Assembly: GCA_023512835.1 (NCBI GenBank) | Contig: CM042088.1 | Span: 13,136,078-13,200,077 of the forward strand | Reading direction: 5' to 3' | Origin: Taxillus chinensis | Lineage: Eukaryota > Streptophyta > Magnoliopsida > Santalales > Loranthaceae | Length of the DNA stretch: 64,000 nucleotides | In this document: positions 46,842-57,394 of the stretch, in pieces | How the letters are laid out: each line of letters opens with the position of its first letter | How positions within the stretch are numbered: the stretch's first letter is position 1 | The notes under the pieces: model-generated | The model's input: only the letters and a program-made list of their open reading frames with translations | Told to the model about the DNA's origin: nothing | The model's database searches: none | Translations under genes and position numbers: made by a program

Positions 46842-47857
46842 TGATAACGTGCATTTTATGCCGTTATTCTAGTGTTTTTGTAGGGTGTTTAAGAGCATGA
46901 TTAGAGTCTTATTGTATTATATTTCACATATATCTGCTCTAGCCCCTAGGAAGATGCTATTTGCAAATACATGCGTTTTTAAGCTGTTTTGGTCGGTTTT
47001 GGAGATCACTTTTGACCAAGTATATGGCCTCAAACCAATTGGCGTGCAGAACAAACATTTCTCAGCATGATATCCGCTATCTCCCACAGAAGTTTCAGAG
47101 CAATCGGACGTGAACGCCAATTGGACTGAAATGGCGTGCAAGCATATGTTTGCTTATCTGCCTTCTACAAGATGCAAGGACGCTTGGGGAAGAATTTCAT
47201 CTAATTTGGAGCTGCACGCCAATTGGGCATATGACGTTCAAATTGACGTGCAGCCATATTTTTGCACCGATCCAGTCATTTTTCTATGCTGATCATTCTT
47301 TCCTAATGGGCCTTGTCCATATTGTGCTTGGATTGAGAGATTTTAAAGTTTGTAGTGTCATTTATCAAAACTACGTCGTTTTGATAGATGGGCTAGGGTA
47401 CACTTTATAACACACATCAAGGCCCATCCATTCTCTATAAATAGAGGTTCTACACGTCCAAGAAGGGGGGGCTACACATTCTACACGTTTTTAAAGAGAG
47501 AGAGACGTTTTGGAGGCTGTTCCTGACCTAGGAGAGCAGCCATCGCAGCCGTCGCGGATTTGGGAAACTTGGGTTGAAGCTTTGCTGTGCGCGTGGATAA
47601 GAAGTAGATGTTGAGCTTTTCTGCTTTGTGTTTGCATGTAATCATGTGTGAGTAGTTTCCTTTATCTAGGGGAGCAATGTAGCCCCCTATGTTGTCAAAC
47701 TGATTGATTGAATTTTGAGTTTGTTTAATTGAGATTGCATGTTTTATGGATCTGTTCTTATCTTTTAATATCTGGGCTGTACACCTGGGTTTTCCTAGCC
47801 TTAGTCTGAGGCTGATCTTTGATTCATAACTTATTTGTGATTGGTGTGACCATTATC
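46842..47857 (+). repeat. Athila-3 5' LTR, 3'-truncated
   Basis: The first ~1016 bp of the LTR are present, including the ACTACGTCGTTTT palindrome (47364-47385) and the TATA box CTCTATAAATAG (47433-47444). This copy is more divergent than the others: it has CGCCAATTGG where they have CACGTGAATT in several places. Confidence 0.88.
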
Positions 47858-47863
47858 ACTGGT

Positions 47864-48274
47864 CCTGAAAGATTGTTCAGAGCTCGTCGCAGGGCAGCTA
47901 GGGAAGCAGCACGAGAGGCTAAAGAAGCACTGCAAGGCTTAGAGCATTCAGTAGGTGAATTGATGGCAGATTTAAGGACTGATGGTGGTGCACCGCAAGT
48001 AGGGGCCAATTACAATGGCCAATATCCAGAGGAAGAGGGTAATAGGATTATGCCCAGAACCTTCTTAGACTATGCGAGACCGATGATGTCAGACCATTAT
48101 TCTGGGATTAGGCAAACAAGAGTTCAAGCAAATAGTTTTGAGGTGAAGCCGGCATTAATTAATATGGTGAGCAACAACACCTCTGGAGGAACAGCAGTGG
48201 ACGATCCACACCAGTATTTGATGAGGTTCTACTAGATGTGTGACACCATAAAGATCAACAATGTGTCGGAGGAG
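47864..48274 (+). pseudogene. Athila-3 gag fragment
   Basis: The fragment encodes the Ala/Arg-rich N-terminal region (RRRAAREAAREAKEALQG) through GELMADLRTDGG and FEVKPALINMVSNN to LMRFY. TAG then occurs at 48233-48235 where Athila-2 has CAG. It stops at CGGAGGAG, where Athila-4 inserted. The rest of gag should lie on the far side of Athila-4, outside the window. Confidence 0.85.
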
Positions 48275-49778
48275 TGGTAAACTGGTATTTCGTGAGCGAA
48301 ACCCAAGTGAGGGTTAAGCTACTGTCGTTTAAATCCCTTCTCAAAATATTAATTCCCTTAACTAATGCTAAATAGAATAGCGACAAGAAAGGGGTCGATC
48401 CCGCAGAGATTACCAAGTTATCTAGCTTTAACTCAAATCACCAAATTAATCTTGCTTAAAACAATGTCTCGGCAAACAAAATTGTGTTTTAAAATTACTT
48501 TACTGAAAACAGAATTGCAATTGAAATAACTAAAAACGTTGGATTTAGAATCAAGGATTAAGGCATCTAGGGTCACAATTTCACCTCCCTATGTTATCTC
48601 TACTGGTTCATGGTATTAGGGTTGTCTGATTGAAAACATGCTAAACATAAGCCAAGGACAACAAATGGTCATTGAGGTCCTTTTAAGAGTTGTATGCCAG
48701 AATGGTCATCTAAACACACAAACATGCAAAGCCAATAAATCATACTTGCAAAAGGATAATGATCACACCAATTACAAATAAGTTATGAATCTCAATCCGC
48801 CCCAGACTAGGGCTAAGAATACCAAGGTGTACATCCAAAGATAGAAATTAAGAACAGATTCATAAAACATGCAAAACTCAATCATCCAAACCCAATATTC
48901 ATAAACACAGCAAAGGAACAAGGGGGCTACATTGCTCCCCTAGATTATAAGAACTACTCACGCATGATTACAAGCAAAACCATAGCAGTAAAGCTAAACA
49001 TCTTCCTCTAATCAACGCGCGCAACAAGGCTTCAAATCCAGGCTCCAAAATCCGCGACGGGTGATTGCGACGGCTGCGACGGCTGCTCTCCTAGGTCAAG
49101 GAGCAGCCTCCAAGTCGTGAAGCCTCTCTCTCCCTCTAAAAACGTGTAGGGGGGTCTTAGTATTATGGCGTGGGGCGTGGAACCTCTATTTATAGAGGTT
49201 GGATGGGCCTTGAGGTGTGTACCCTAGCCCATCTATCAAAACGACGTAGTTTTGATAAGTGACACTCCATACTTTAAAATCTCTATCTTCCATCCACAAT
49301 TTGGACATGGGCCTTCAGGAACAAATTTTCAGCATGGAAAATCGATAGGATCGGTCCAAAAATATCTCTGCACGTCAGTTTGCACGTGATATGGTGAATT
49401 CACGTACAGCTCCAAATCAGCTCAAACTTCTCCCCAAGCTTCCTTGCATCCTGTAGAGGCCTGAGAAGCAAAAATATGCTTGCACGTGAAATGGGTGAAT
49501 TCACGTGCAGCTCCAAATGCTCTGAAATTTCTGTGGTAGGTAGAGGACATCATTCTAAGCAACGTTTGTTCTTGCACGCCAATTGTTTGAGGCCATCTAC
49601 TATATCAAAAGTGAGCTCCAAAATCTGCCAAAATAGCTTAAAAATGCATGTATTTGCAAATAGCATCTTCCTAGGGGTTAGAGCAAATATATATGATATA
49701 TGAAGCAATAAGGCTCTAATCATGCTCTTAAACATCCTAAATAAACAATAGAATAACAGCATAAAATGCACGTTATCA
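48275..49778 (-). repeat. Athila-4 3' LTR, complete (1504 bp)
   Basis: On the minus strand it starts TGATAACGTGCATTTTATG and ends CGAAATACCAGTTTACCA. CACGTG boxes lie at 49380-49505. It is inverted relative to the Athila-3 LTR just to its left. Confidence 0.92.
49186..49256 (-). promoter_or_regulatory. Athila-4 LTR promoter
   Basis: The ACTACGTCGTTTT near-palindrome (49235-49256, minus strand) is followed by CTCTATAAATAG (49186-49197). This is the same arrangement as in the plus-strand copies. Confidence 0.6.
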
Positions 49779-51225
49779 AATACACCACACTTGAACCACT
49801 GCTTGTCCTCAAGCAAAAACATACAAGCATGCAAAAAATAAAATAAACACGCAGTCAAACGGAAGAAAAATAAAATAACAATCAAGGAGAATCATGGTTT
49901 CCTAAGCATGCAACTCTATCATGATGAAATGGGAATTTAAGCATCAAAATGAGTCATAGCTTAGTTCATTCATGTCCATATCCCTAGTCCAACAACCATG
50001 CAATATCACCACTTAAATTTCAGATATGAGCAAGCAATCCATGATAAAATAGCACCTAGTTTCCCTTTAAGTTCTTACCAAGGATAAGCAGCCTCACTCA
50101 AATATAATAATTCTCAAGCCCAATACCTATCAATGAACAATGGATGGAAACCTCTATCTCTGCACTCGCCATCAGCTATTGATTAAGTACTTGCCAAGCA
50201 ATCATGAGAGTTCCCTATTGTGCTCATCAAAGAAAACACACCCTCTATTCTACTTTATTTGAACTCACACTCTAGTCTACTAACTGAATAAACAAAACAT
50301 GAGCCAAAGAATTGAGCTCAACATTCTTAAAACAAAACACAATTCAGCCAATGTGGCTTCACAACTAAATAATCACACATAAGCATCAAGCCAGTGTGGC
50401 TTTTATTCTGAATCTTTCTTCTTTTTTTTTCTCTCTTTTTTTTCGTCTTTTTTTTAGCAAAAACAAATACATAGGACAGCTGGAGTTTCTAATGCATACC
50501 CTTTTCAAAATGTGATGGGCTTTTTCCACAATGTGCATCACAACTTTTTCCAATAATATCACAAAATAAATAAAAGGATGCAAAGACAGTCACAGTGACT
50601 TAGAGGTCTTGTATCCTAACTCCACACACCAAACACTGAGCACTAATAAGTAATCACATGCTTACTTGACTCCTACCATTAAATAACCAATGTTGAATGC
50701 AAGAAGAGTAGCAATTATTACCCATACCCTAAAATGGCACTCAAAGGCTAAAAGAAGTCAGTCTCATTTTTCATTTCTTTTTCACTCAACTTTAAGGGTT
50801 ACTTAGGTCTATCATAGCATTTCATGTTTAACTAATATTCAAAACTCAGCTCCAAAAACATGGTGATATCATTCAAAAGATAAAGACATGATCAAACTAA
50901 ATTAGAGCACATTTTAACTACGTAAAAACCCTTATCACAACATGATACTAATGTGGCATAAAAAAAAAATTAAGCCAAAATTGCATACTTAATATCCATG
51001 CCTCCACAAGCAAATCATTCAAGCAAACAACTCAAACAATCATGCAACTAAAAAACAGTTTTTTTTTGTTAAAATAAATGACTAACAAACTATCTAAGAT
51101 AAAATTATAAATAAAACATGTAATCACAACATAAAAGACAAGCAAGTGGCTCAAGTCACTCCCCATACACAACACTTAAAATATGCTATGTCCTCATCGC
51201 ATAAAATAGGGAGTAGGAAAAACAC
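49779..51225 (-). other. Athila-4 noncoding region between the extra ORF and the 3' LTR
   Basis: This A/T-rich stretch has no recognisable protein. It contains T-runs (50410-50455, 51058-51067). The motif AAGTGTGGTGTATT abuts the LTR (49779-49792), and a related AAGTGTTGTGTATGGGGAGT (51158-51177) stands just after the ORF end. Neither is a classic polypurine tract, but the first is in the right place. Long noncoding 3' regions are usual in Athila elements. Confidence 0.7.
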
Positions 51226-52464
51226 TTACCCCTGGTTTGGCACACTGTAATAGTAGATGACATTGGCCACCATTCGTCGCACCTGAGCCACAAAGTCAAC
51301 CGACGTCTCGCCATGCACTTCCCAAGTTTCCTTCCCTTGTAGAATAGCCATCATGTAGTAGCAAGCAAAGATCCCACAGCTGAATTGGTCAAGCTATTAG
51401 GGAATTTGCATTTCGTTGTAGTGAATAAGAGGGAGCTTGTCCGCCAACAAGCCTTCTTTAATCATTGCCACTTTGATTCGTTTGATGAACCCATGCACTA
51501 ACTGTCTTTTCCGTCTGGCAAACCCTTCGCCTTGGCTTGGATCATATAGCACGGCATGTCCTATATCCAAATTCAAACGGACCAATACATAGTGGCGGTC
51601 AATGTGCACCGGAATCAGCACCTAATGCATACCATGCCAAGGGCGGTGCCCTTCATTCTCACCATTGATGCGTTGGCGCCACACCTCTTCGGACAAGGGT
51701 TGATTGAATATCTCGCACAGCATGATGGAAGTGAACTGAGCTAAGGGGTAGTTATAAGGCTCAGCCTCCACTACATAGCGCATGGTCCTGCAGAAGAGGT
51801 CTATCTCTTCAGAGTAGAGATATTCATTCTCTGAGATCCTCTTTAGGCCAAAAGGGGTGAAGATATCATTATCCCGTGTAAAGCGAGCCCTCTGAACCAT
51901 GGAATTGATGAACTCTTCAAATGCTGCTTGGCTCTCGTCAGATGATAAAGCTGAATTAATGATTAAATGGATAGGAGGGCCAAGAAAGTCTTCAGGTTCA
52001 GTAGGCATGTATGTATCCCAGGAGACAGGAAGTATAATAGGCATAAGAGCCTCAGGATATGCAGGATCAGTAAAAGGCTGGAAGGGTAAATACCCTTCTG
52101 CTGGCTTTGTCTCCTCTTGAGGCTGGAAGGGTGAATACCCTGTTGCTGGCTCTGCCTCCTATGGGCGATAGCAGGATGGCCCAGCTGAAGATTCTGGTTG
52201 AGGTGGATCCACCTGGGCTGGATAAGAAACTTCAGGGGATGGAGAGGGTTCTTCATCAGATATCTCCACTATAGGAGAACGTTTTGATGCTTTCCTCTTG
52301 CTCAAGGCCTTCCAGATTTTGCCTAGGAGGCCTTTGACTTCTTTGTTGTCCTTCCTCAGGGCTTCCACCTCGCGCTGGGTTCTGGCATTTGCCTCCTTGA
52401 GCTGCTGTGTTTCTTGCCTCCAAGCTTCGGTAGATGCAACAGCTGGAGCTTCGGGGCTTCCCAT
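51226..52464 (-). pseudogene. Athila-4 extra ORF, C-terminal half: coiled coil and Ulp1-like cysteine protease
   Basis: One reading frame runs from 52464 to TAA at 51226-51228, broken by TAG at 52157-52159, TAG at 51622-51624 and two adjacent stops (TAA, TAG) at about 51391-51396. First comes a predicted coiled coil (ETQQLKEANARTQREVEALR), then an acidic Ser/Pro-rich stretch, then two similar units (ATGYSPFQPQ and AEGYLPFQP). The protease-like region follows. It has YLYSEEIDLFCRTMRY, LIPVHIDRHYVLVRLNL with the expected His, AVLYDPSQGEG with the expected Asp, and QFSCGIFACYYMMAIL, where Cys-Gly gives the catalytic Cys with a Gln three residues before it. This order (His, Asp, Cys) fits the C48/Ulp1 fold that cleaves SUMO-like proteins. 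The family call rests on motifs, not a search. By position it takes the place of the env-like ORF of other Athila elements. Confidence 0.72.
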
Positions 52465-53396
52465 GCTCTAGGAGATGCATGAGCAGCTACGTCTAGGGCC
52501 TCCCATGCTCTAGTTCTAGGTCGTGAAGTAGCTTGTTGGTCTCCAGAGATGAGGGCCATTAATTCTTCAAATTGGGTACTAGTGATGTGCCCATTAGTGA
52601 CTGCCCAATTGATGACCTCCACTTCACTCACCACCTGCCCACAAATGCCTTGAAAGAAATTGAAAATATCTTCTTTGTGTACATTGAACTGCATGTACAT
52701 GGCGGTGAGTCCAGATAGAGTCTGCTTCCTTTGATCCAAATGAGGAGAGGTCTCCCTTGCAAAGTTAGTGGATCGCTCCACATGAACACTGTGCCTAGCG
52801 GGATGTGATGGAGGAGGAACATTGGTTGCCCAATGACCTCTGGTACTGATCCCCAAACCCCCTTCAGCATGCAATACTCTTAACACCCAGTGAGAAGGAA
52901 AAGTGATGCTATCCATGGAGGAAAAATGCAAAGCAGGCATGCTTTGAAATATCAAACACAAAAGTCTGCCATTTATCTGCTTTGATGAGTTTTTCTTCCA
53001 CCATTTAAAAATGGTAGTGGCCCAATCCATATTTAGCATATGATCAATGCTATACATGAACTCCAGGTGTGGCTTAGGCACACTATCTATCCCACTGGTC
53101 TGAATCAATAAGCATTTCCCTACCAGGTAGGCTAGGCATCTAAATCTTACAACAAAACCATTCTTGGTATACTGCCTTCGACTTTGAAATTTTCTAGCAT
53201 AGTTGCATGCAGTACCAAATTCTCCTAGGCTTAGCAGGGGGAAGCTATCACTGGGTGCAGGGAGGTTAAAGCAATGTCTAATAATTTCAGGGGTAATTCT
53301 GACATAAACCCCTTGCATAACCCCTATCAGTTCATCCTCACTCACAGAGACAGATGCATAAAATTCTTGTAGGGCAGAGTAAGAAATAGCTGGTCA
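52465..53396 (-). pseudogene. Athila-4 extra ORF, N-terminal half: plant transposon protein-like domain
   Basis: The open frame begins after TGA near 53397 and reads ALQEFYASVSVSEDELIGVM, VYVRITPEIIRHCFNLP, YTKNGFVVRFRCLAYLVGK, then PHLEFMYSIDHMLNMDW and GRLLCLIFQSMPALHF. This resembles the 'putative plant transposon protein' domain (the Transposase_32-type family) that often sits in retroelement ORFs of unknown role. No signal peptide or membrane segment is seen, so it is not a typical envelope protein. A frameshift near 52460 separates it from the coiled-coil/Ulp1 half. I infer that both halves were once one protein of about 700 residues. The true start is not visible because the frame is closed by the upstream stop. 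Confidence 0.65.
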
Positions 53397-54434
53397 GGCG
53401 GATACTAACCTTTGTAATCCCGATTTTGAATTTTAAGAGCCACCTCTCTAACCCAACCCGGCTCACGAAGCCTCCAAAGCCTGCATATCAAGAGCATGCC
53501 CCAAGAGTATCTCCTCCTCAGGTTGGCTATCAGCACTAGGTGAGTGCACCTCCTCCTGGCCAGTCCTTGTGCGTACCAACTTTGGAATGAGAATAAAGAG
53601 CAAAGAGCAGAAAACTGAAGAGCAAGAGAGCAAAAGAGTAGAGTTTCTCTAATACTCAGATCTGGAGTGATTTTGGTGTGGAAGCCTTTGAAGATGGCCT
53701 CTCTTTCTATAGCGTGCAGAAGGAAAGATGCTCCAATTGGCGTGATACACGTGCCCCTAAATTTTCAGAGTGTTCTGACCAAAATAGCCCTTGCACGTGA
53801 ATTGGTTGAATTGGCGTGCAAGTCAGAATCGTCCCAAACTTTGGTGGTGGGTCCCCCTTGAGCTGGCAAGCAATAGTCCCTTCTGCACGTGAATTGTTTG
53901 AAGCTTCGAGGAGGGCTAAAATCGGTAGTTTGCATTTTTGAGCCCCCATATGACAGCTAGCAATTCGCGTGCAAGAGTAAATATGATTCACATGGTCTTC
54001 ATCTACCATTCTAGAAAGTTACAGCTCAAAAGGAGGTGCACGTGAATTGGGCAATTCACGTGCAAATTCACGTTCAGGCCCAAACTGGCCCAAATTTCTC
54101 CACTTAGTTGCTTGTGCATTATGGACCATCTTTAAGTCTTGCACGTGAATTGTTTGAGCCCATCTTCAAGCACTTTTGGGCTTCACTTGCTCCTTGCTCC
54201 TTGACTTTGACTTTAAAAATAATTCCACAAGTTCAGGACCCAATAATTTGCTCATCCTGCAAATGGTTAGTTAAGAAAGAAGCAAAGTCTCCTGCACAAT
54301 GGTTAGCTTGCAAACAAATTTATTGAATAAAACAAATAAAAGAAAATAACATAAAATGAAATATAGCAATAAACATTGGGTTGCCTCCTAACCAGCGCTT
54401 TATTTAAAGTCTGTAGCTAGACTTTCAATTATGA
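53397..54434 (-). other. Athila-4 noncoding spacer between integrase and the extra ORF
   Basis: No coding domain is found. The stretch 53705-54180 contains several CACGTGAATT boxes with nearby GGCGTG or AATTGGCGTGCA, resembling the upstream part of the LTRs. A short piece near 53705 (GCAGAAGGAAAGATGCT) resembles the chromovirus-like LTR at 20060-20080. It may contain a promoter for the downstream ORF, which is an inference. Confidence 0.6.
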
Positions 54435-55363
54435 TCATGCAATGGTGAAAGAGAGGGAATCAACTATCTCCCTCTGAGGTGAATCAAAGTATGGTTTCAG
54501 TCTATTGCCATTCACCCAAAAATTCTTGCTATCTATAGCTTGGAGCTCAAAGCTCCCATATGGCTTCTTATCAACTATCACAAAAGGTCCCATCCACTTG
54601 GACCTTAATTTTCCAGGAAATAACCTCAACCTTATGTTAAATAGAAGAACTTTCTGCCCTAAGGTTAAAGGTTCATTGTTGAGTTGCCTATCATGTCATT
54701 TCTTAGTTCTTTCTTTGTAAAATTTAGCACTATCATAGGCATCCAGCCTAAGCTCACCTAACTCAATTAATTGAGTCATCCTAAGCTCCTTGGTCTCTTG
54801 TGGGTTAAAATTTAACTTCTTCAAGGCCCAATGAGCCTTGTGTTCCAGTTCCACAGGCAAGTGACATGCCTTACCATATAGAATACGGTAAGGTGACATC
54901 CCAATGGGAGTTTTGTAAGCTGTCCTATATGCCCATAAGGCTTCATCAAGCCTTTGAGACCAATCATTCCTATTGGCTCCAACAGTTTTCTCTAAAATGA
55001 CCTTAATCTCTCTGTTGGACACTTCTGCTTGTCCATTAGCTTACGGTGGTAGGCTAAAGACTTCCTATGAGTGACACCATACTTGTTCAATAATTTGTGA
55101 AACAATTTGTTGCAGAAATGATTACCCTCATCACTGATTATAGCCCTTGGTGTCCCAAAACGGCTAAAGATGTTCCTAGTAAGGAAGTGAGTCACAACCC
55201 TAGCATCATTCACTCTAGTAGGAATAGCTTCTACCCACTTAGACACATAATCCATAGCAAGCAAAATGTATGAATACCCATCAGAATTGGGGAATGGCCC
55301 CATGAAGTCAATGCCCCAAATGTCAAAAATTTCAACTGGAAGGATTCCAGTTAAGGGCATCTC
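54435..55363 (-). pseudogene. Athila-4 integrase, C-terminal two thirds, frameshifted
   Basis: Reading on the minus strand, the frame 54992-55360 holds [12 protein letters not shown] (first catalytic Asp) and [13 protein letters not shown] (second). A one-base loss near 55040 shifts the frame before the Glu motif. The frame 54696-55022 holds [16 protein letters not shown] and [16 protein letters not shown]. The frame 54435-54629 holds the GPF module ([19 protein letters not shown]). The N-terminal zinc-binding part is separated by LINE-b and largely deleted. Confidence 0.9.
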
Positions 55364-57360
55364 TTTTTTTTTTGAAAAGTAAAAAGAATATATTAAAAAG
55401 AATCAATTACAAGAAAGCAAACCAGGGGCATACCCCTGAGAAACGAAACAGCAGCACAAAAAGAACAACCCAAAAGATAAACAGATAAAACAGACAAAGA
55501 AACTCACAAGACAGCCCATCAAGGAAGCTGCCAAACTTGCAGCAAATGAGAATTGAGACGCGAAGGGGGCCAGCCAGAATGCAAGCTAACACGAGCCCTC
55601 ACGGAGTCCATAACCAAATTAACCAGCTGCGCAGCAGTCCGAGCTCCACATCCGTGCCGACGGGCATTACGCTCCTGCCAAAGGTAATACACCGAAGCCG
55701 CCAAGGATAATCGCGCAAGACGGCACTAAAGAGAATTACCGGAGAAAAAAGAAACAACCCAGGAAAAAAAGGCGGACCAACAAAGAGAAACACAAGAAAA
55801 GCTGCAGTGGGACAAAAGAGCCACCCAAACACGCTGTGCAAAAAGGCAAGAGAAGAAAAGATGATTATGTGACTCGGCAGGGGCGGGACACAAAAGGCAC
55901 CCCCCAGGGAGAGAAATGCCAAACAAAAGCAAACAGTCGAGGGTAGGAAGCCGACGATGAATAGCCATCCAAAGCAAACACGCGTGCCGAGGAGAGTGAT
56001 GTCGAAACCACACCACAGATGCCCAGGGCACGAGTGGAGAAGAAGAGCGGAGATGGTTCCAAGCAGATTTGATGGAAAACGGAGCGCTCGAAGAGAGCCA
56101 CTGCACACGATCACGCCGACCAACCGGGGGTACAGGCAAGGAAGCCGTCTCCTCCTTTAATTCAATCAACTCAGGAGAATTGGCGAGGGGCCAACACCAC
56201 CCCGGAGAAAGAATATCACTGACAATAGCATCAGCACCCAAGCCGGAGTCATAAATCACCCGCGCTAAAACCGAGAGGCAAATAGGACCACGGGGCAGCC
56301 AGGAATCAAACCAAAGCGAGGTAGAGGAGCCATCCCCAACCTTCACCGAAATACAAGACTGGAGGCGATTACGAAAGGTCAGCACCTTACGCCATGTCCA
56401 AGAACACCTCCAAGGAACTTTAGCCACCCAAAATTGACCTTTTTTAAGCAAATTAGCCCGGACCCAGCAAACCCACAAAGAGGAAGAAATGGGCTGACAA
56501 AGATTCCAAATCAACCTAGAAAGAGCAGCAGCATTCCAATCTTTGAGCATCTTCAACCCAAGACCTCCTTCCTTCTTAGGCCGAGACACATCAGCCCAAG
56601 AGACCCGAGCACCACGCCCCGACAAGGCAAAACCCGTCCAAAGAAAGGCTGCCAAAATCCGCTCGATAGAGTGAAGCACCTGAGCAGGAAGGATAAAATG
56701 GTAGCTCCAAAAAGCCTGAATCCCAAACAACACAGACTGAATAAGCAACAAGCGACCACCAAAGGACAGAAAACGAGCTGTCCAAGAACGCACTCGCTGC
56801 AGAATACGATCCACCAACACCTGACAATCAGCAGCACCCAGACGCTTGGTGATAAGAGGTACCCCCAAATAGCGGACAGGAAGGGAACGAGGGGCAAACC
56901 CAACCATGGCCAAAATCTCACTTTGAACGGAAGGAAGCACACCAAAGAAAAAAACAGCACTCTTCTCCAGATTCGGGGAAAGGCCAGAGAGCTGCGAGAA
57001 AGTCAGAAGAGCCTCATGAAAAACCCGAACAGAAGGAACATCACCTTTACAAAAAACCATAAGATCATCAGCAAAGCAAAGGTGGGACAAGAGAGTCTTC
57101 CGGCAACGCCAATGATATGAGAAAGAAGGGGAGGACCGAATAAAATTCTCCAAAATGCGGGAGAAGACTTCCATACACAGAACAAACAAATAAGGAGAAA
57201 TGGGATCCCCTTGCCAGAGACCTCGCCTCCCCGCAAAAAACCCCTTTAACTCACCGTTGAGAGAAAGAGACTAACTAGGGGAAGAGACACACGCTTTCAC
57301 CCATCCAATAAATTTGGCCGGGAACCCAAACAAAGCCAAGCTATCCCAAAGGAAATCCCA
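55364..57360 (-). mobile_element. LINE-b: 5'-truncated plant L1-type element
   Basis: The element is about 2 kb, minus strand, with poly(A) on its 3' side (poly(T) 55364-55373). It belongs to the same family as LINE-a but is clearly diverged. Its 5' end falls within RT, just after the DSVR part of the first catalytic motif. It lies inside Athila-4 integrase. Comparison with the intact copy in Athila-5 shows that about 90 bp of target are missing (equivalent to 62311 to about 62402), and no target duplication is seen. Confidence 0.9.
55519..57360 (-). pseudogene. LINE-b ORF2 fragment (RT and C-terminal region)
   Basis: A TAG near 57270 precedes the long frame 55726-57189 (487 codons as drawn). 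That frame holds QGDPISPYLFV (just upstream), LCFADDLMVFCKGD with the catalytic Asp pair near 57080, the thumb and connection with ARVSWADVSRPKKEGGLGLK, and a zinc-binding end with GGCLLC and HNHLFFSC. A frameshift near 55726 leads to VYYLWQERNARRHG in 55519-55704, the normal C-terminus. Upstream of QGDP the usual Arg is Trp. A 228-codon frame on the opposite strand (56434-57120) is an antisense shadow. Confidence 0.9.
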
Positions 57361-57394
57361 CACTACATGATTTTAGCCACAGTTCTTTGCACCC
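57361..57394 (-). mobile_element. Athila-4 continuation between LINE-b and Athila-5
   Basis: CACTACATGATTTTAGCCAC and the bases to CACCC match the integrase zinc-finger region of Athila-5 (62405-62440). This short piece shows that Athila-4 once continued here and was interrupted first or later by LINE-b on one side and by Athila-5 on the other. Confidence 0.88.

Larger units (their letters stand above)
46842..48274 (+). mobile_element. Athila-3 remnant: partial LTR joined to a gag piece
   Basis: The LTR begins cleanly (TGATAACGTGCATTTTATG) in satellite and runs to CATTATC at 47857. A few bases later, gag sequence starts (CCTGAAAGATTG). About 750 bp in the reference copies, covering the LTR end, primer binding site, leader and first gag codons, are missing. 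Gag is then interrupted at 48274 by the minus-strand LTR of Athila-4. Confidence 0.88.
48275..55363 (-). mobile_element. Athila-4, 3' part (minus strand), with a Ulp1-like ORF
   Basis: Reading on the minus strand from the right there is integrase (to 54435), a noncoding spacer with CACGTG boxes, the extra ORF (about 53396 to 51226), a long A/T-rich noncoding stretch and the 3' LTR. It inserted into Athila-3 gag at CGGAGGAG. Its integrase is cut by LINE-b at 55363 and resumes for 34 bp at 57361-57394, where Athila-5 is inserted. The 5' half and 5' LTR are expected beyond the right window edge. Confidence 0.9.

Noticed and set aside
51226..53396. Captured or resident host SUMO protease gene
   Set aside because: It lies between integrase and the LTR of an Athila element on the same strand, and its C-terminal end is shared with Athila-5. 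It belongs to the element.
52465..53396. True envelope glycoprotein
   Set aside because: No signal peptide, transmembrane segment or Cys pattern is visible. The similarity is to plant transposon proteins of unknown function.
56434..57120. 228-codon plus-strand frame
   Set aside because: It is the antisense shadow of the LINE-b reverse transcriptase, with low-complexity Lys/Pro/Thr-rich translation.
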